Shown here in pieces: positions 11,904 to 24,204 of a stretch of DNA of 64,000 bases. The stretch lies in contig JADNRX010000290.1 of the NCBI GenBank assembly GCA_015501595.1, forward strand, positions 1 to 64,000, in the 5' to 3' direction. Each line of letters begins with the position of its first letter. Position 1 is the stretch's first letter. Under the pieces are notes generated by a model. That model made no database searches. It was given only the letters and a program-made list of their open reading frames with translations, and had not been told where the DNA came from. The stretch comes from Hymenopellis radicata. Lineage: Eukaryota > Basidiomycota > Agaricomycetes > Agaricales > Physalacriaceae. Position numbers and translations under genes: made by a program.

Positions 11904-13219
11904 TTGACTTCGACAGTGTAAGGTGTCCATTAACGTTATGGAATACATGCGACCGGTGCAGGCAGCGAAAACCGAATATATGAGGGTATCCGGGGAGACT
12001 AAACAATCGTTCAGCAAATGAGGGCCTGAACGAATGCGGCTCTTACGGATATACGAGATGAGGTGTCCCATGGCGAAAATGACGACAAAGACGCCAGTTT
12101 GCACAGCGCTGCGAATGAGGCGGTAGATGACGCTGTCCGTGTGCTCGAAACCAGTTCGCGATCGGTACAATGCGTATGAAAGAGTGCCTGGGGACAATAT
12201 TGAGGACTGGAAAGGCCTTGAATGTATCATGGACATACAGCACACTATGAGATCCGTGGCCGTCTGCAATCCTTGCCACACATAGAGGTAATTCTTCAAG
12301 CTGTGGACATCGCCGATGCTGGGAATAAGAGTGAGCGTGATTGAATGAAGTAGACTGTCCAAGGGAAGTACCTTGACAGCCTCCAAGTCTAATAATGAAA
12401 GACGCCTCTTTCAGTAACGATGTGGCGGCATGCGGGGCAACATACCTTAATTCCACTAGTCAACGCTCCAGCAAAAGTGCCAAGACTGAGCGTCATGATG
12501 CCCACGTATACCAGGCGACTTCCGAGGAGGCGAAATGCGCGATATACGAGAAACTGGTGGGACAGGATCGCGGAAATGCCAATGGCGATGGGAGTGTAGG
12601 CGTATGGCCAAGGGATGGCTTGGAGGTTTGTTAAGAACGAGGCACTGCAGTGTCCGGGAAGAGACTTACAGAGGAAAATGAGAGGATTGTCGTAGTTCTC
12701 GACGCTAGTTAGAAGCTATGATGAGTATATGGTGATAAGACAACGACGAAGGCGCATACGCGTAGATCCAGGCCATGTATATTATACTAAGGGATGACGT
12801 TTGAGTGAGTGACTTTTTAGAAACGTGGAATCTACGCACGCCGCCGAGTAGACTGTGTCGTTGAGAGCATGCAGCGACACCGTCACCCTATAGACCTGTT
12901 AGAGACCTCGCAGATTTTCATGTATGACTGACCTGATCCAGACGGGATCCTTGAAGCCTATAACCGCTTTAGCTCAAGTCAAGAACGCGTATTCAGGAAA
13001 AAAAAAAGACCAACCTGCATTGAAGTAGGCCAAATACTGATAGCACACAAACCCGAAGAAATACGTGTTCACTACACGCTCCGTCAATAGAAACACTCGC
13101 AAGAAGAGACGCACACGCACGAAAGATCGCAATGAGCAATACGCCTACACACACATCAGTACCAACACTTGGTTCAACGAAAGCTACTACACACCAAGCG
13201 TATTGTCATAGAGGCCCAT
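11658..13219 (-). CDS. DUF6534 multi-pass membrane protein
   Basis: An integral membrane protein of the basidiomycete-expanded DUF6534 family, of unknown function and receptor-like topology. Minus-strand exons join as MGLYDNTLG-VLLIAIF-LNTYFFGFVCYQYLAYFNA, then GFKDPVWIR, VTVSLHALNDTVYSAA, YNIYMAWIYA, VENYDNPLIFL, an exon with IAIGISAILSQQFLVYRAFR and LGTFAGALTSGIK, then a stretch matching the family core: RTGFEHTDSVIYRLIRSAVQ, TGVFVVIFAMGHLISY and RMYSITLMDTLHCRSQLRAI. A last intron (donor GTATGT, acceptor CACTAG) leads to a tail ending KPTESYSFWSS, with the stop at 11658. That stop lies inside the outer copy of the tandem duplication, so the present C-terminus is partly built from duplicated DNA. 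Ten or so introns are required. Confidence 0.78.
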
Positions 13220-14430
13220 GGTCCTGGTCTGTCAGGCTGAGGCTTTCCTTCCATGCCATCCAGTTAAACCAAATCCTCGACCTCCTATATGATTGGAAAC
13301 TTTCAAATCTGACGAAACAGCCGAAAACGTTGATTTGCAACCGGCAACCCCTTTGAAAGAGAACGAACGCACCAAGAAGCTGTCTCAAGAAGACGTGGGA
13401 TTCAAATTGTGGGCTTAGAGTGCCTAGTCTGTGGAGAGTTACGAAGCGGAGAGAATGGAGAAACGCATACTAGTAGAGCATTTAGCCTACAGATCCCAGC
13501 GGCATTTCCTATATCGTCTGCGGCTGGGCAGAATGCGGTCCGAAATGGTGTATTATTATGATAGGTTGGAGCGGCAGTGGGTATGCGAGGGAGAGTCGCG
13601 CCGAGTAGTAGGAGTGAGCCCGTTGCGTGAGTGAGGCACGAAAGAGCATTGTCAACAAATTATTCCGTGTCACGCTCTCGGATCGAGACCAGAAAGACAT
13701 TGAACAACTGGCGGTAGGGTGTACAAAACTTGCTCTTCATTACTTTTCAGGCCCTCTGGAGTGTCGACGACACGGTGGTGGAAGAAATAGTCGTTCGATC
13801 GCGCTTGTCAGTGTGGCTCAAGTTTCAACACTGACAAACATACTAGGTCACGCTCCTTTCTCTCAACGCGACCGCGTAGGCCCCTGGCTATAGGTTTGAA
13901 CTCCGATCCAAAGTTGGCCTTTTTGGTTTCCAAAATTTCCGGATTTGGCCTGATTTGCTTTTTAAATCGGAGTCGAGCTGAAGGTCATTTTTGGTTCTGC
14001 TGCATCGGAGTGTCGGGTGCTCGCGTTGTGAGCCTGGTCTTACCTTGCCAAGATATCGGGCGGTCTGGCTCTGGTCAGCTCTGTTTGACAGATCGTCCAG
14101 GATTTGGTTTTTTTGCACCATACATCATCCAGAGAGCTCGTTTTGGCTCGAAATGGCATCGGCATACAGTGCCAGAAGCCCGAATTTGCTTTTTATCGAG
14201 TTCGTTCTCAATACCCAATTTGTTTTCTGGATCATGTTCGACCCTATTGCCAGGTCCTGACCGCGTCGACACTATAGAGTCGCAGGACCATCCAACTGCC
14301 CGCTACTGTCTCTCGAATGAAGACTCCCTCTTACGCTTTTCCACCTGACATATCTGAATTGAACGACTTCGGAACACATGCTACCACCTTTTACACTAAC
14401 CGTGTATATAAACGCCTTCTACCTTTAGGA
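13220..14430. other. Stretch without a recognised gene
   Basis: Open frames are short or low quality. From about 13900 to 14280 the sequence is T-rich with repeated GGATTTGG/AATTTGCTTTTT-type words and loose inverted symmetry (CTCCGAT at 13901 opposite ATCGGAG near 13970). It reads like an old, decayed repeat rather than a gene. No ends could be set. Confidence 0.35.
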
Positions 14431-15806
14431 ACTAGACGCCCATGGCCAACTATTCTCCTCCTTCAATCCATCGCACGACTTGCTCGATCTTACTGGAAAA
14501 GTCATCATCGTAACGGGCTCCAAGTATGCGTACAGTTCTGGTTCTGAATGGATGCTGAATTTCGCATTAGTACTGGCGTCGGTTATTCGACTGTGAAGCA
14601 TCTTGCGCGTAAGGGAGCCAAGGTCTATCTTGCGCGAGAAACAAAGAGAAGGCTTTGAAAGCTTTGGATCGCCTGGAAGAAGAGAATATCGAACCGGGAG
14701 AAGTGCATTGGTTACTGCTCGACCTATCCGACCCGAAAGCAACAAAGGAAACAGCCGAACTTTTCAGGAAGACGGAAACTCGGTTAGATGTGTTGGGTAT
14801 GAACCCTTCAAATTCTAATCTGTATCCTTCCGCTGACCGCCCAATTTACTCAGTTAACAACGCCGCCATGTTAGTAATCCTTCACTTGAATCTCTGTTGT
14901 GACCTAAACCAAACGGCATCAGGCTTTTCAATCCCTATCGTCAAACGGAAGAAGGTGCGCTCGCTCCGTCGCTCCGAATGCGCTCATTTCCATTATCATT
15001 ATGTAGGCGTCCCGAAGTAATGATGGTGAAGTGAGAGCTCGTTACGCTGGGCGCCTCTACGGGAACTCACATTGCACTTAGCCACTTCAGCACCTTTCTG
15101 TTCACCCAGACTCTGCTTCCTCTTCTCGTATCAACCGCGCGGCAACCGAAGTCGGACGTTCGCATTATTACGGTAAGAAGAACATCTGAATTGACAGGAG
15201 TTGTCGTATCCAAGCCCCCTAATCGACACTTCGCAGGTTTCTTCTTCTGGTCACGCATTGGGTCGAGCTACGGACCCTGCCATTCAATTCCGCGCCATCG
15301 ACGACTTCAATACTGAATTCAAGGATGACTTGATCCCCGATTTCTCGCGTTATTGTTCGTGCTTAAGCCCGCTTTGGTTTCCTTCCTCGCGCTGACATCA
15401 GCCTCGGAATTATAGCCAGATCGAAACTATGTAACGTGCTCTACATGAATATCCTCCAGGCGCGTCTCGACGCACGCTCTATCCCGATAACGTGCATGTC
15501 GCTGCATCCCGGCGGCGTTAATACTTTTGCGCATCAAACCCAATATCCACGCATCGCTGCCTTTTGATGAAGTTGTTCCTCAAGGCACCGGATGAAGGCG
15601 CGTATACTTCATGCTTTGCGGCGGCATCACCTTTAATCAAGGAGGATCCCTCGAAGTACAAAGGGCAGTACCTCTGTCCCGTAGGGGTGATATCGCCCAA
15701 GTCGCAGAATGGACAGAGGACAGATCTAGGCGAGGAGCTGTGGGACACGACGATGGCGTTCTTCACCAACCTTGGTCTTTTAACAGACGACCTTACCCCA
15801 TCGTGA
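14430..15806 (+). pseudogene. Short-chain dehydrogenase/reductase, probably damaged
   Basis: An SDR of the retinol-dehydrogenase/WW-oxidoreductase type. Cofactor motif DLTGKVIIVTGS-N-TGVGYSTVKHL and the NNAA motif (VLVNNAAM, joined over an intron) are present. The active-site YxxxK is recovered as RYSRSKLCNVLYMN by splicing an intron ending TTATAG. The last part reads APDEGAYTSCFAAASPLI. Three faults are visible: a one-base frame change between VYLAR and NKEKALKAL near 14630-14645; a stop and frame change between YPRIAAF and LFLKAPDEG near 15565; and loss of the usual QFGTNVLGH-type stretch near 15015-15075, where the frame is broken. No good start codon lies in frame upstream of DLTGKV. Unless the assembly is wrong here, the enzyme is not made intact. 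Confidence 0.65.
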
Positions 15807-15836
15807 GCAACTGCTCACCCGATAATAGCCTAGTTA

Positions 15837-15895
15837 TATATGATCCCCTCTTATGACAACCCTAGACTTCATACATGTACACGGCTAATTACCAG
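15837..15895 (+). repeat. Left terminal inverted repeat
   Basis: Begins TATATGATCCCCT and contains ACCCTAGACTTCATACATGT and CTAATTA. It matches the reverse complement of 29816-29875 along about 59 bases, with small gaps at two places. Confidence 0.8.
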
Positions 15896-15934
15896 GCTCA
15901 TACATGACTTGCTCGCAGCGCCAATTCCATGAGA

Positions 15935-16001
15935 GGAACCATGTATGATCTGAACCCGCCTCAACTCGTACCATGTATGATCTCAACCCGCCTCGACTCG
16001 T
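15935..16001 (+). repeat. Subterminal direct repeat, two ~32 bp units
   Basis: Two adjacent units each carry ACCATGTATGATCT followed by AACCCGCCT and ACTCGT. They sit just inside the left terminal repeat, where transposase-binding repeats would be expected. Confidence 0.6.
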
Positions 16002-16178
16002 GTATTCCCGCCTCCTCACCATATCCGTCTCTCTGTAAATCGATCGGGATCAACGAGCCAAAGCATAGGCTGATAGGCACAGAGAACAGGAATTTCGATC
16101 ACGATCGCGAAGTGTATTCGTCCGTCGGGGGCAATAAAACTCGGTACGGATCGTGGCGCAGGAAAAGCAAAATATATA

Positions 16179-19100
16179 CTACTCTGCGGATGGCGCAGGA
16201 GATGAGTACATCGAAAGGGTGTCTACATGTCGAGTCACATCGAGATAATCGAGTTCTGGATTCCCAGTGGCGTCAATAACTGCGGGGTAATCACCTGGTG
16301 CGCGCGAAAAAACCACTCGGGCATTGCCGTGCATGGTTTCCTTGATTGCGGCTTGCCGCAAAGCGTACGCCCGTGCCCCTTCCACGAACCCCGGTATATG
16401 GCGGGTGCATTCAGCGCCCTCGCCAGCCGCTCGAGATCGCCAAATGGCTGCGTCGGATTCCAGTGTCTGTAGATACCGCTCCATTTCAACGCGGAGAAAC
16501 TCGGTCTCCTCCTGGTACCGACGTGCACGTGCGCGTGATTTGCACCATTCAATGCGTAGTGCTATAAAAGAAAAGCGTGATGAGATGCTTGCTAGCAATG
16601 AGAAAATGGCAGAACTGACCGTCCTGAAGACCTGCAGAGCCAGCCAGGTTCACATTGGCGAGCCATATCCACGACAGCGTCCTCCGGCCTTCAGATCCAT
16701 CGGAATCGTCGATATTGACCATATCGGCCTTATTCAGGGCCGAAGTGATATGCGATGATCAGGGCAACCAAGAGGAACTGCGAGCCTCTCCAGGGCATTC
16801 CAATGGCGCTGGTAGGCCTGAAATCCATCCTCGATATGACCATCGATGCGGTTCAGTACCGTTGCAGCACGAGTAACCATCGCCTGTCCACGTACTTCTC
16901 TTTGCTTGACCCGATACATACCTCCACGGACCAGTATATGTTCGCGGATCTTTCCGAGCGTGTCCTGGGCGCGTCCAAAACGAAGACGTCGTTCCATATT
17001 GGCGAGCAATTTATCGAGATCTGTTTGAATGCAGGCGAGGGCGGACGGAAGCAAGAGAGGGACGTCATAGGCCTGAACGGGGGTAGACGATGTGGCGAGG
17101 GTCATACGCTGAACAGTAGATGCAGGCATATAAACTCCCTGTATCGTAAACCATGCCTCAATGCGACGGCGCAAGCAATTGCATTTCTGTTGGATATTCG
17201 CTTTTTGTCGATCTGTGGGATGATTTCCAAGATCGGCGACTTCTTTCTTCAGTCGAGCTCTAATTGAATTGATGAGCTCGCCTGTACAAGTCATACATGA
17301 CTCGAACTTACTGCATATCCTCTAGTTGTAACCCCTGAACCAAGAAGTCACATGGACCAACATCGTGTCGAACATAGACATCGCTTGTACGTGTTGCTTC
17401 TTCCTCCGCAAGTTGAAGCCGAACAGCCGCATCGGACAGTTCTAAAAGATAGGTAGGTCAAACTTGTTAAATCAGAAGGACTCGAAACGTACGTCGAACC
17501 AAAGGTATAAACGGATTTCCCTTCGGACCAACGCCATGGGGGTCCGTTCCCACTTGTGCACAGCGACACGCCACTGTGGGATGGCCGCCGGGTCCTCAAT
17601 CGACATCTCGAATCCAACAAATCCAACAACCTGTTCCTCGCGGTTTTTGACGGCGTCTTTGATCTTCTTTAGAAGCTGCCCAGCTATAAGTCATGCATAA
17701 TCAGTATCTGAAGTCATAAATGACCGGTAAGTAAACTCACGCATGCATGCAACCTTTCGCCAGTTCTGATCCCCAAAATGATCATCTAGCGTATCCAGAC
17801 GAGATCCGGGGCCCATTTCCTTCGTACTGGCCGCCGCTCCATTGCTTGCAGCCCAGCCCCGCTCAGGAGCCTCGCCGTCAGTTCGCCCGACCTCCGGAGT
17901 CCAATTGAACGAAAAGAGATAACGACAAGGTGCGATATGCGCGGGGAGATGGAACTTTGGAATCAGATATGTGATCGAGTTTGCAGGTTGAGGCGGTCGG
18001 AGCCATTCAGGATACATTGCGATCCGAGCCCCGAACTTCTTCCGCCATTGACAAATGATGTCGTACGATAGAACGACATCCGGTGGCGCGTTCAACAGTA
18101 ATGCCATACAAACAGCATAATCCATAAACAGATACCTGCGGAACATTAGGTCAAGGAATAACAGCGGAATAGAATGCTCACTTTTCACCCTTCTTTAAGT
18201 TTACAACGGCCGAGCCACGCTTCATGTCGTGGCGACTGCAAACTACGGCGCCAACCCCGCTAGAATCGGTACCTTTCCCTCCGCGAATATTGGCGAGTTC
18301 CAATGCATCGTGTTTGTTACAGGAACTGGTTTCGTCCGCAACACGCTTCTCGTAAGTCTTGAGGAAGGCAGCGAAACGGGTTTCCTCGACGAAATACGCG
18401 TTGCCGTTATTGAGCGCTGGATCACGTTCTCGCGACGACACGGTAAGGCGCTTGAGCCGGAAGTTTGCATCAATTGCTAGAAATAGACGGTAAAGCCAAC
18501 GTTTCTCCCTGAAAAAAGTTCAGATCAAGTGCATCCAGGGGATCATACATGACTTACGGCGGAATCGATGCTATATCGGGCATGTTGATACCCGGCTGGG
18601 GACAACAGGGACACTTCACGACAAGGTCGTTGACAGTGGTTCCTGCGCGGCCACTAGGTTCATTTCCGCGGCCCATACGTTTTACAAGTTTAAGATGGCG
18701 CCACTGCCGAATCATTCGTAGAAACAGTTGATATCGGTTCTATAAGACGTTAAATTGTGCCGGAATGTCAGGCTGAAAAACCTACTGGCGGTGGGTTCGT
18801 TCCAGTATTGTCCGTTAAACGGGATAGTCCCCAATAGAATTCGTACGCCGATATCTACAACTGAAGGTCAGACTGCGTGATAGAATGTTAGGATGAAACA
18901 ACCTTGGACATGAAACTCAAGATCTGGAACTCCTCCAGACAGCGAAAGGTAGCACATGTCTCTGGGGATACTGATGTTGCTGGATATAACCGACGCCGAA
19001 GCAATTGAAGATCACGTGGCTGGGCCGTTTGACAGTTGCAGTAGTCGAGATTGATACGATAGATGCCGTCGAGATCGATAACCGTGAATTTTGGATCACC

Positions 19101-19854
19101 GGGGAAGGGATTGCAGCACGCCTCGCCGGGAGCATGCCCAAGTTGGACGCGTAAGCCAAGTTCTGCAAGGGTCGTCTTCCAAAAGAAATGTCCTGTCCAG
19201 TACTGAAAACAACTCAGCAAGGCCATCAAAAGAAAGGAACCAACTTACTTGAATCCGGTGAAGAAACAATTCGGCGTGTCCTGAGATCGTGCAGCTCTGA
19301 CAATAGAGATGATCATCGAAGCATGTCAGACATTGATACTGCCCGTCGCCTTCGCAGGAGCGTCCCAGTAACCCCGCGCATGACCCAATCCGCCGTGGAG
19401 CTTCGAGACGTAGCAGTTCAGCCAGATATATGTCTGCGCGATCACGCCACATCGCCATGGGATCGTCCTAGAATAGCAAGAATCAGGACGCAACTATAAC
19501 TATGTATAGCAGCCTACTAACCGACGGAACTCGGTTGATCTCCTCTGCAGCCTGCTGCAGGTCGGGATCCAAGTACAGATCACCATCCTCCGCCTCTTCA
19601 TGGGCAGAGATATGATTATGGGGTAGAATGAAGGGCGGCTCGAATGGAACACCAGTCTCCAGAGCAGCGGAGTCGAGGTCGGAGGATGTCGCGGTGTCAA
19701 GAGCGGACATTGCCAATTCGTGAGTTACAGTTGGTCGCAACGCGCCTTGTCGCCATGACTGATGATGTTGTATGTCGACGCGTTCCTCGAGGGCCTCTTC
19801 GGCAGAACGTTTCTTTACAGATTGTTTCCCAAGACGCTGTGAGATTTTGCGCAT
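16179..19854 (-). CDS. KDZ transposase with CxC2-like cysteine cluster
   Basis: This is the transposase of the element. It starts MRKISQRLGKQSVKKRSAEE (basic N-terminus), followed by an acidic region. The CxC2-like cysteine cluster follows (YQCLTCFDDHLYCQSC, then HPGEACCNPFPG-type and LDYCNCQTAQ). The catalytic region has YLFMDYAVCMALLLNAP, VVLSYDIICQWRKKF, ITYLIPKFHLPAHIAPCRYL, FSFNWTPEVGRTDGEAPERG and the signature STKEMGPGSRLDTLDDHFGD. The C-terminus is helical and ends in ARAYALRQAAIKETM-type sequence and SMYSSPAPSAE. About a dozen introns are needed, some containing the TCATACATGA word. I saw no internal stop that splicing could not remove, so it may be intact. The acidic residues of YDIICQW and RTDGEAPE are the likely DDE-type metal ligands. 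Confidence 0.88.
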
Positions 19855-20042
19855 CGTAGTAGAGTAACGGATGGTCCAAGGTGTAAGGTATACAATGGGG
19901 CAAGCAATAGACACGTTCTATTTATCTGTTAGTAGGAACAATGAAGATCTGAAGACAATAAAAAACTCACGCTGTTTGCAAACTATACATGACCTGTTGT
20001 TTACAGACCATACATGACCTGTTATTTGCATCCCCCGTACAC

Positions 20043-20798
20043 CTAAAGGTTATGCATGAGCGGAAAAAGAGGGGAGTTTGCGCATCCATGACTTCGTAAC
20101 TGGTCCTCATGCATGACCTTCGACGTAGGGGAGTAACACGTCAAATTACGAATTTCGAGAGTACAATCGAGCGCTATATGACTACCCGTTCCTGTACGTA
20201 AGTGCCCATTGACAAGTGGGATCGTAACTAGAATAGTGCTTCCGTTAGCAGTAGAATGACTATCGGAGAACGCGACGCACGATACATTGGTGAGACGATG
20301 ATTTCCATCCAAGGCCATGAAGGTCTGGTATGGCACTCTCGAGAAGACTCTCTCGCAATAAATGCAAACACGGCGAACCCGCGTACGCTTCCTCCCACAG
20401 CTTAGACAAGGAGTGGCAGGCCTGGGTGGCAGGGGGGGGTGTCGTCCGCTCAGGATGAAATCGTCCAGGTCTTCGTTATCGTCGATGTCCGGCCATATGA
20501 AACCGGCTGTGTCAAGCGCGCCGGAATTCTGGTCTCCCAGGACATAATCATCAAGGCCTTTGTCGGTGGGGACAGAAACAGCTGTGTCAAGCGCGCCGAA
20601 ATTCTGGTCTCCCAGGACGGCATCATCAAGGCCTTTGTCGGTGGGGACAGAAACAGCTGTGTCAAGCGCGGCGCCGGAATTCTGGTCTACAGACGTCTAT
20701 CATGCAACAGTGAGGTCAACATCAACGATTGACATGTTGAAAGCACCTACCAAAGCATCTGGTTCGGTGCTGCTTGAGAGGACGGTTTTTTCGCTCAT
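20043..20798 (-). CDS. Cargo protein with paired-cysteine motif and internal repeat
   Basis: An uncharacterised product. Exon 1 (MSEKTVLSSSTEPDAL) splices over a GTAGGT...GATAG intron to TSVDQNSGAALDTAVSVP. A 25-residue acidic repeat (LDTAVSVPTDKGLDD...LGDQN) occurs two and a half times. Then comes CLSCGRKRTRVRRVCIYC, two CxxC pairs around a basic stretch, which could bind zinc. The rest (NHRLTNVSCVAFSDSHS and onwards) has no domain I know. It lies between the transposase and the next cargo gene on the same strand. The start is the first ATG of the frame. Confidence 0.6.
20506..20690. repeat. 75 bp tandem repeat, 2.5 units
   Basis: Units start at 20506, 20581 and 20656 with GCTGTGTCAAGCGCG. 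The period is a multiple of three, so copy-number change would lengthen the cargo protein without breaking its frame. Confidence 0.9.
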
Positions 20799-21317
20799 GG
20801 TTGATAGAGTTAAGAAGGCGTTGCACAGCCACCCTCCTGGATTTTGATAAACTCGTGATCGTTCTCTTCTTAATCTAATCGCGGGCAAAGCTGGGCATGT
20901 CCAGCGAAGATCTCTCAATCTAATCACTCGAAAGCTGATCCACAAATGCATCAAATAAAAACAAAAAAAAAACATACAACACTATCCTACTGCTAGATCA
21001 CGTTCACTACATCACGGTAAGCTCGCTACGGCATATACAAGGCTAGGAATATGAGAGGAATCAAAAACGAAGTACGGGCTACAATAGTCTGGATTAGGAT
21101 CATATGCGATAAGTAGTACGATGCAAGAAATACAAGAAATACAAGACGTCAAGAGATACAGACTGTTGATAGCGCACGGGGACGGAATGCCGAATGAGGA
21201 ATAGCGTGATAGAAATGATGAGCGAACTGAAGTCATTTATGAGACTCGCAGACGCTTGGCGCCGCCGCGGTTCTAAAGGTAAATCATGTAAGACTTCATC
21301 AGCACGAGAAAAAGAGA

Positions 21318-22694
21318 TCATACATCATCTGCGTCCTTCTTGCACTTTATCGCTTCCAGCGTGAGCTGATGGCGATTTCGATTAGAACTGGCGCCAGAGG
21401 ATTTACCTCGGTAGCGCGTAACCATGACATGGTTTGGGGGAGCAGCCGAGGAACGTAATGTTGCAGAAGAGTCGATCGTTGGAACCTGGTCGCTAGTCTC
21501 CTCACTGGAGCTCGGCACAGTAGAGAGCCTGGGCGAATTGGTAACAACTGGTGAGGAGAGAGGCGAGAGAGGCGAGAGAGGTGAACTAAAAGGCGTCAAT
21601 TTGTTCCGAACCGGCGAACTGAATGGCGACGCGAGCGGGTGACTCTCTGTTAGCTGAGAGTGAATGGGGGAAGCCAGGTCGACGACGGGTAGCTTGGTGA
21701 GGTTGTCAACGGTGAGTTTCTGAGAGAGGATATTGATTCGGGAGGAAGGCGCTGGCCCGTTGGGTTCGGCAATGGAAATGTCCCCGAGGTCGTCGATGAT
21801 GGCGTTCCGAGAGTGGATATCGATCTCAGAGGAAGGCGCCGGCTGGTCGAGGTCGACGAGGCACTTCCGAAGGTCAGCAATGGCGGGCTTCCGGGTCAGC
21901 GATGAACGAGTGGTATTGGTCTCGGAGGAAACTGCCGGCCTGTCAGAAGTGAGACGAGGCAAGCTAGCTGTTTTCGGTGGAGGGAGCCTTCCCGCAATTA
22001 TCGTTTCATGAAAATTTAACTGCGAGGTTGGTGAGAAATATGTGGGAATAGGAGAGAAAAGGACATACTTTTGCGGCTTTCTCTGCAGCACGCACGGCAA
22101 CAGTGTCTTGCGCACGCACGGCAACAGCGTCTTGCGCACGCACGGCAACAGCGTCTTGCGCACGCACATCGTTAAACTGCGCTGGTCGCAATGTCGGCCT
22201 AACCAACTCTTTCGATGGTGGTACAGGCAGACAAAAGCGAGGTGGGAGAAGAACTTGGCGTTTAACCGATGGGGCGGTAGAATCTTTTGAAGTGGCCGAG
22301 GAATCCCTGACCGACGAAGTGGCCGAGGAATCTTTTACCGACGAAGTGGCCGAGGACGGTTTGGTAGAAGAAGACAAAGTCAATGTGACATCCGGTGTGT
22401 AACGAAAGTAGGATCTGAGGCAAGCCACCGACATGATCGTATCCAACATCTGTCATTGTGATAAGGATAGAAAAGATCAAAAAGCTCGGATCTACGTACC
22501 TGCATGCCCTTCACGCGCGATTGCATGTGGCCCTCCAAAGAGCGTACATCCACTTCCTCAGGGAACTCGGCATAGAATTGCTTCCACTGCGTCCAAAGGA
22601 AGTCCGCCAAATGTGGTATGCCAGCTTTCCTAGCCGCCCGGTAGGCTGGAACTCTTGGTGTGGCCCAGTCCAAATGAAGTCGTTTTACCCCCAT
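21318..22694 (-). CDS. Cargo protein, Ser/Pro-rich, unknown function
   Basis: Three exons join cleanly. Exon 1 is MGVKRLHLDWATPRVPAYRA to RVKGMQ; exon 2 starts MLDTIMSVACLRSYFRYTPD; an intron from GTATGT to CTCGCAG then leads to LNFHETIIAGRLPPPK. The first ~75 residues (PHLADFLWTQWKQFYAEFPE) look globular and helical. The remainder is disordered: DSSATSS-type and VRAQDAVA-type repeats, then long Ser/Pro runs (SPVRNKLTPFSSPLSPLSPL), ending IKCKKDADDV. No known domain was recognised. It lies within the KDZ element. Confidence 0.6.
22090..22365. repeat. Short in-frame tandem repeats in cargo gene
   Basis: A 24 bp unit (GCACGCACGGCAACAGCGTC core) occurs three to four times at about 22090-22165. 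A second 27-30 bp unit (GACGAAGTGGCCGAGGA core) recurs at about 22290-22360. Both have periods divisible by three. Confidence 0.8.
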
Positions 22695-23237
22695 TCTAAC
22701 TAAACCTAATGATCATGGATCGATCGAACAAGCTCAAAGGCACGCTTACCGACAACCCCTTTTAGTGCCTCCGATATCTCCTAAGGGTAGGTCAGTAGAT
22801 AGACAGGATCACCAATGAAAACCGTACAGAGTTGAGTTCAAGAACGGCGCAAAGAAAGAAACGGATAGTTCGAAAATTTGAGCAAGGCATGAATAGAGAG
22901 TAAAGCCTTCTATGGGCAACTATACAGTTGCTCGAAAGTCCGCAACTCCGCCCGGCAGTAGGCGATCGCTCACTTTAGAGAGGCTGTGCTTCCTCGGCTA
23001 AATCCGCAGGATCGGCTGCATGCCGAAGCAGACTCACCACCCAAGCTCGGGAGTTGAACAACGCCTCAGACACCTGTGAGAGTCGGTTAGAGGCTCAGAG
23101 TACACAGATGCTACATCCTCAATGCTTTCCCGATATATCCGAACGATGGATACCCACCGTATAGGCCAGTTTCAGTTTTCGTCCGACGAAAGCATAATGC
23201 TGATCGAAAGACGTCTAAGCACTTATACTGAACATCG

Positions 23238-24034
23238 ATGGTCCATGCTCGTAAGGGCGGTCGCCCCCGCAAATACCTCTCTGATGATGAGCGACTAGCT
23301 GCCCATCGTGTATCCAACCGCGCCAGCTGGAAAAAGTAAGATTCTTAGGCTTCAATTGGTTCTTAATTCACGATTGCGTCTAGACGTGCAGAGCAGCAAA
23401 ATCTATCACGACGAGAGAAGTACCGTAAACAGAGGCCCACGTGCGTTAGCATGACATCCGCTATACTAGAGCTGACAAGGGCCATAGACTTGAGCAGGTT
23501 ATCTTCAAGAATGCTCCAGGAACATATAACCCATTAGCCGCGATCACCATGCCCGTGTACGTTCCAGCGCATCCCTCATATCTACCCACCTTATTTTACT
23601 CTAGACGGAAACCTTCGGACTCTATTCTTAAAGAGTCCGATCGAGAAGACTTGGCACGCGCCAGCTTGCTCAAAGCGCAACAGGTTGAAGTGGAGTTCAC
23701 GACATATGTTGGGATCGACCCACGATCATTCGTCCAGGCACGACTCCTCGAATATCTAAGTCAAGTTTCCTCAGACGATGAAAATCGTGAGGCTCTGGAT
23801 ACCATTGATAGTCCCGCAGAAATGATTGGGCAGCTCCGCCAGAAATGCTACGACATCCGCGACCACGTCTGGCAGCGTGTCGGATCCGGCGAGCACTACG
23901 ACCGGATTACGGACATTATGGATAATATGCGCCGCGTGGAACGTTGGCTGCAGGATATCTCATGTGAAGCTCTCGTTTCCTCGCAGTCTCTACGTGACAT
24001 GTACTCTCAAAATCAGTTACAGTATCAGAAATGA
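23238..24034 (+). CDS. Cargo protein with AT-hook-like basic N-terminus
   Basis: Three exons splice to MVHARKGGRPRKYLSDDERL, then SNRASWKKRAEQQNLSRREK, KYRKQRPTLEQVIFKN and a longer helical region ending NQLQYQK. The GRPRKY core is an AT-hook-type minor-groove binding motif, and the following basic helix resembles the DNA-contacting part of a bZIP without a clear leucine zipper. The second half (LLKAQQVEVEFTTYVG, AEMIGQLRQKCYDIRDHVWQ) has no known domain. It may be a DNA-binding helper of the transposon. The start is the first in-frame ATG of the basic segment. Confidence 0.65.
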
Positions 24035-24204
24035 ATTTTGATTCTATATATAGATTGTCTTGACATCAGGCTGAGGTATAAAGAACCAGAATACAAATGA
24101 CATTTTTTACGACGAGAGGTGGTTACAGAAAGTACGACGTGCGGTAACAACATATCGGCGAACAGCAAGAGATAGATAGACGTATCGATCACCACGCGAA
24201 CAGC

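Noticed and set aside
16755..17267. A 170-codon plus-strand open frame
   Set aside because: It is antisense to the helical C-terminal exon of the KDZ transposase, which has clear family sequence.
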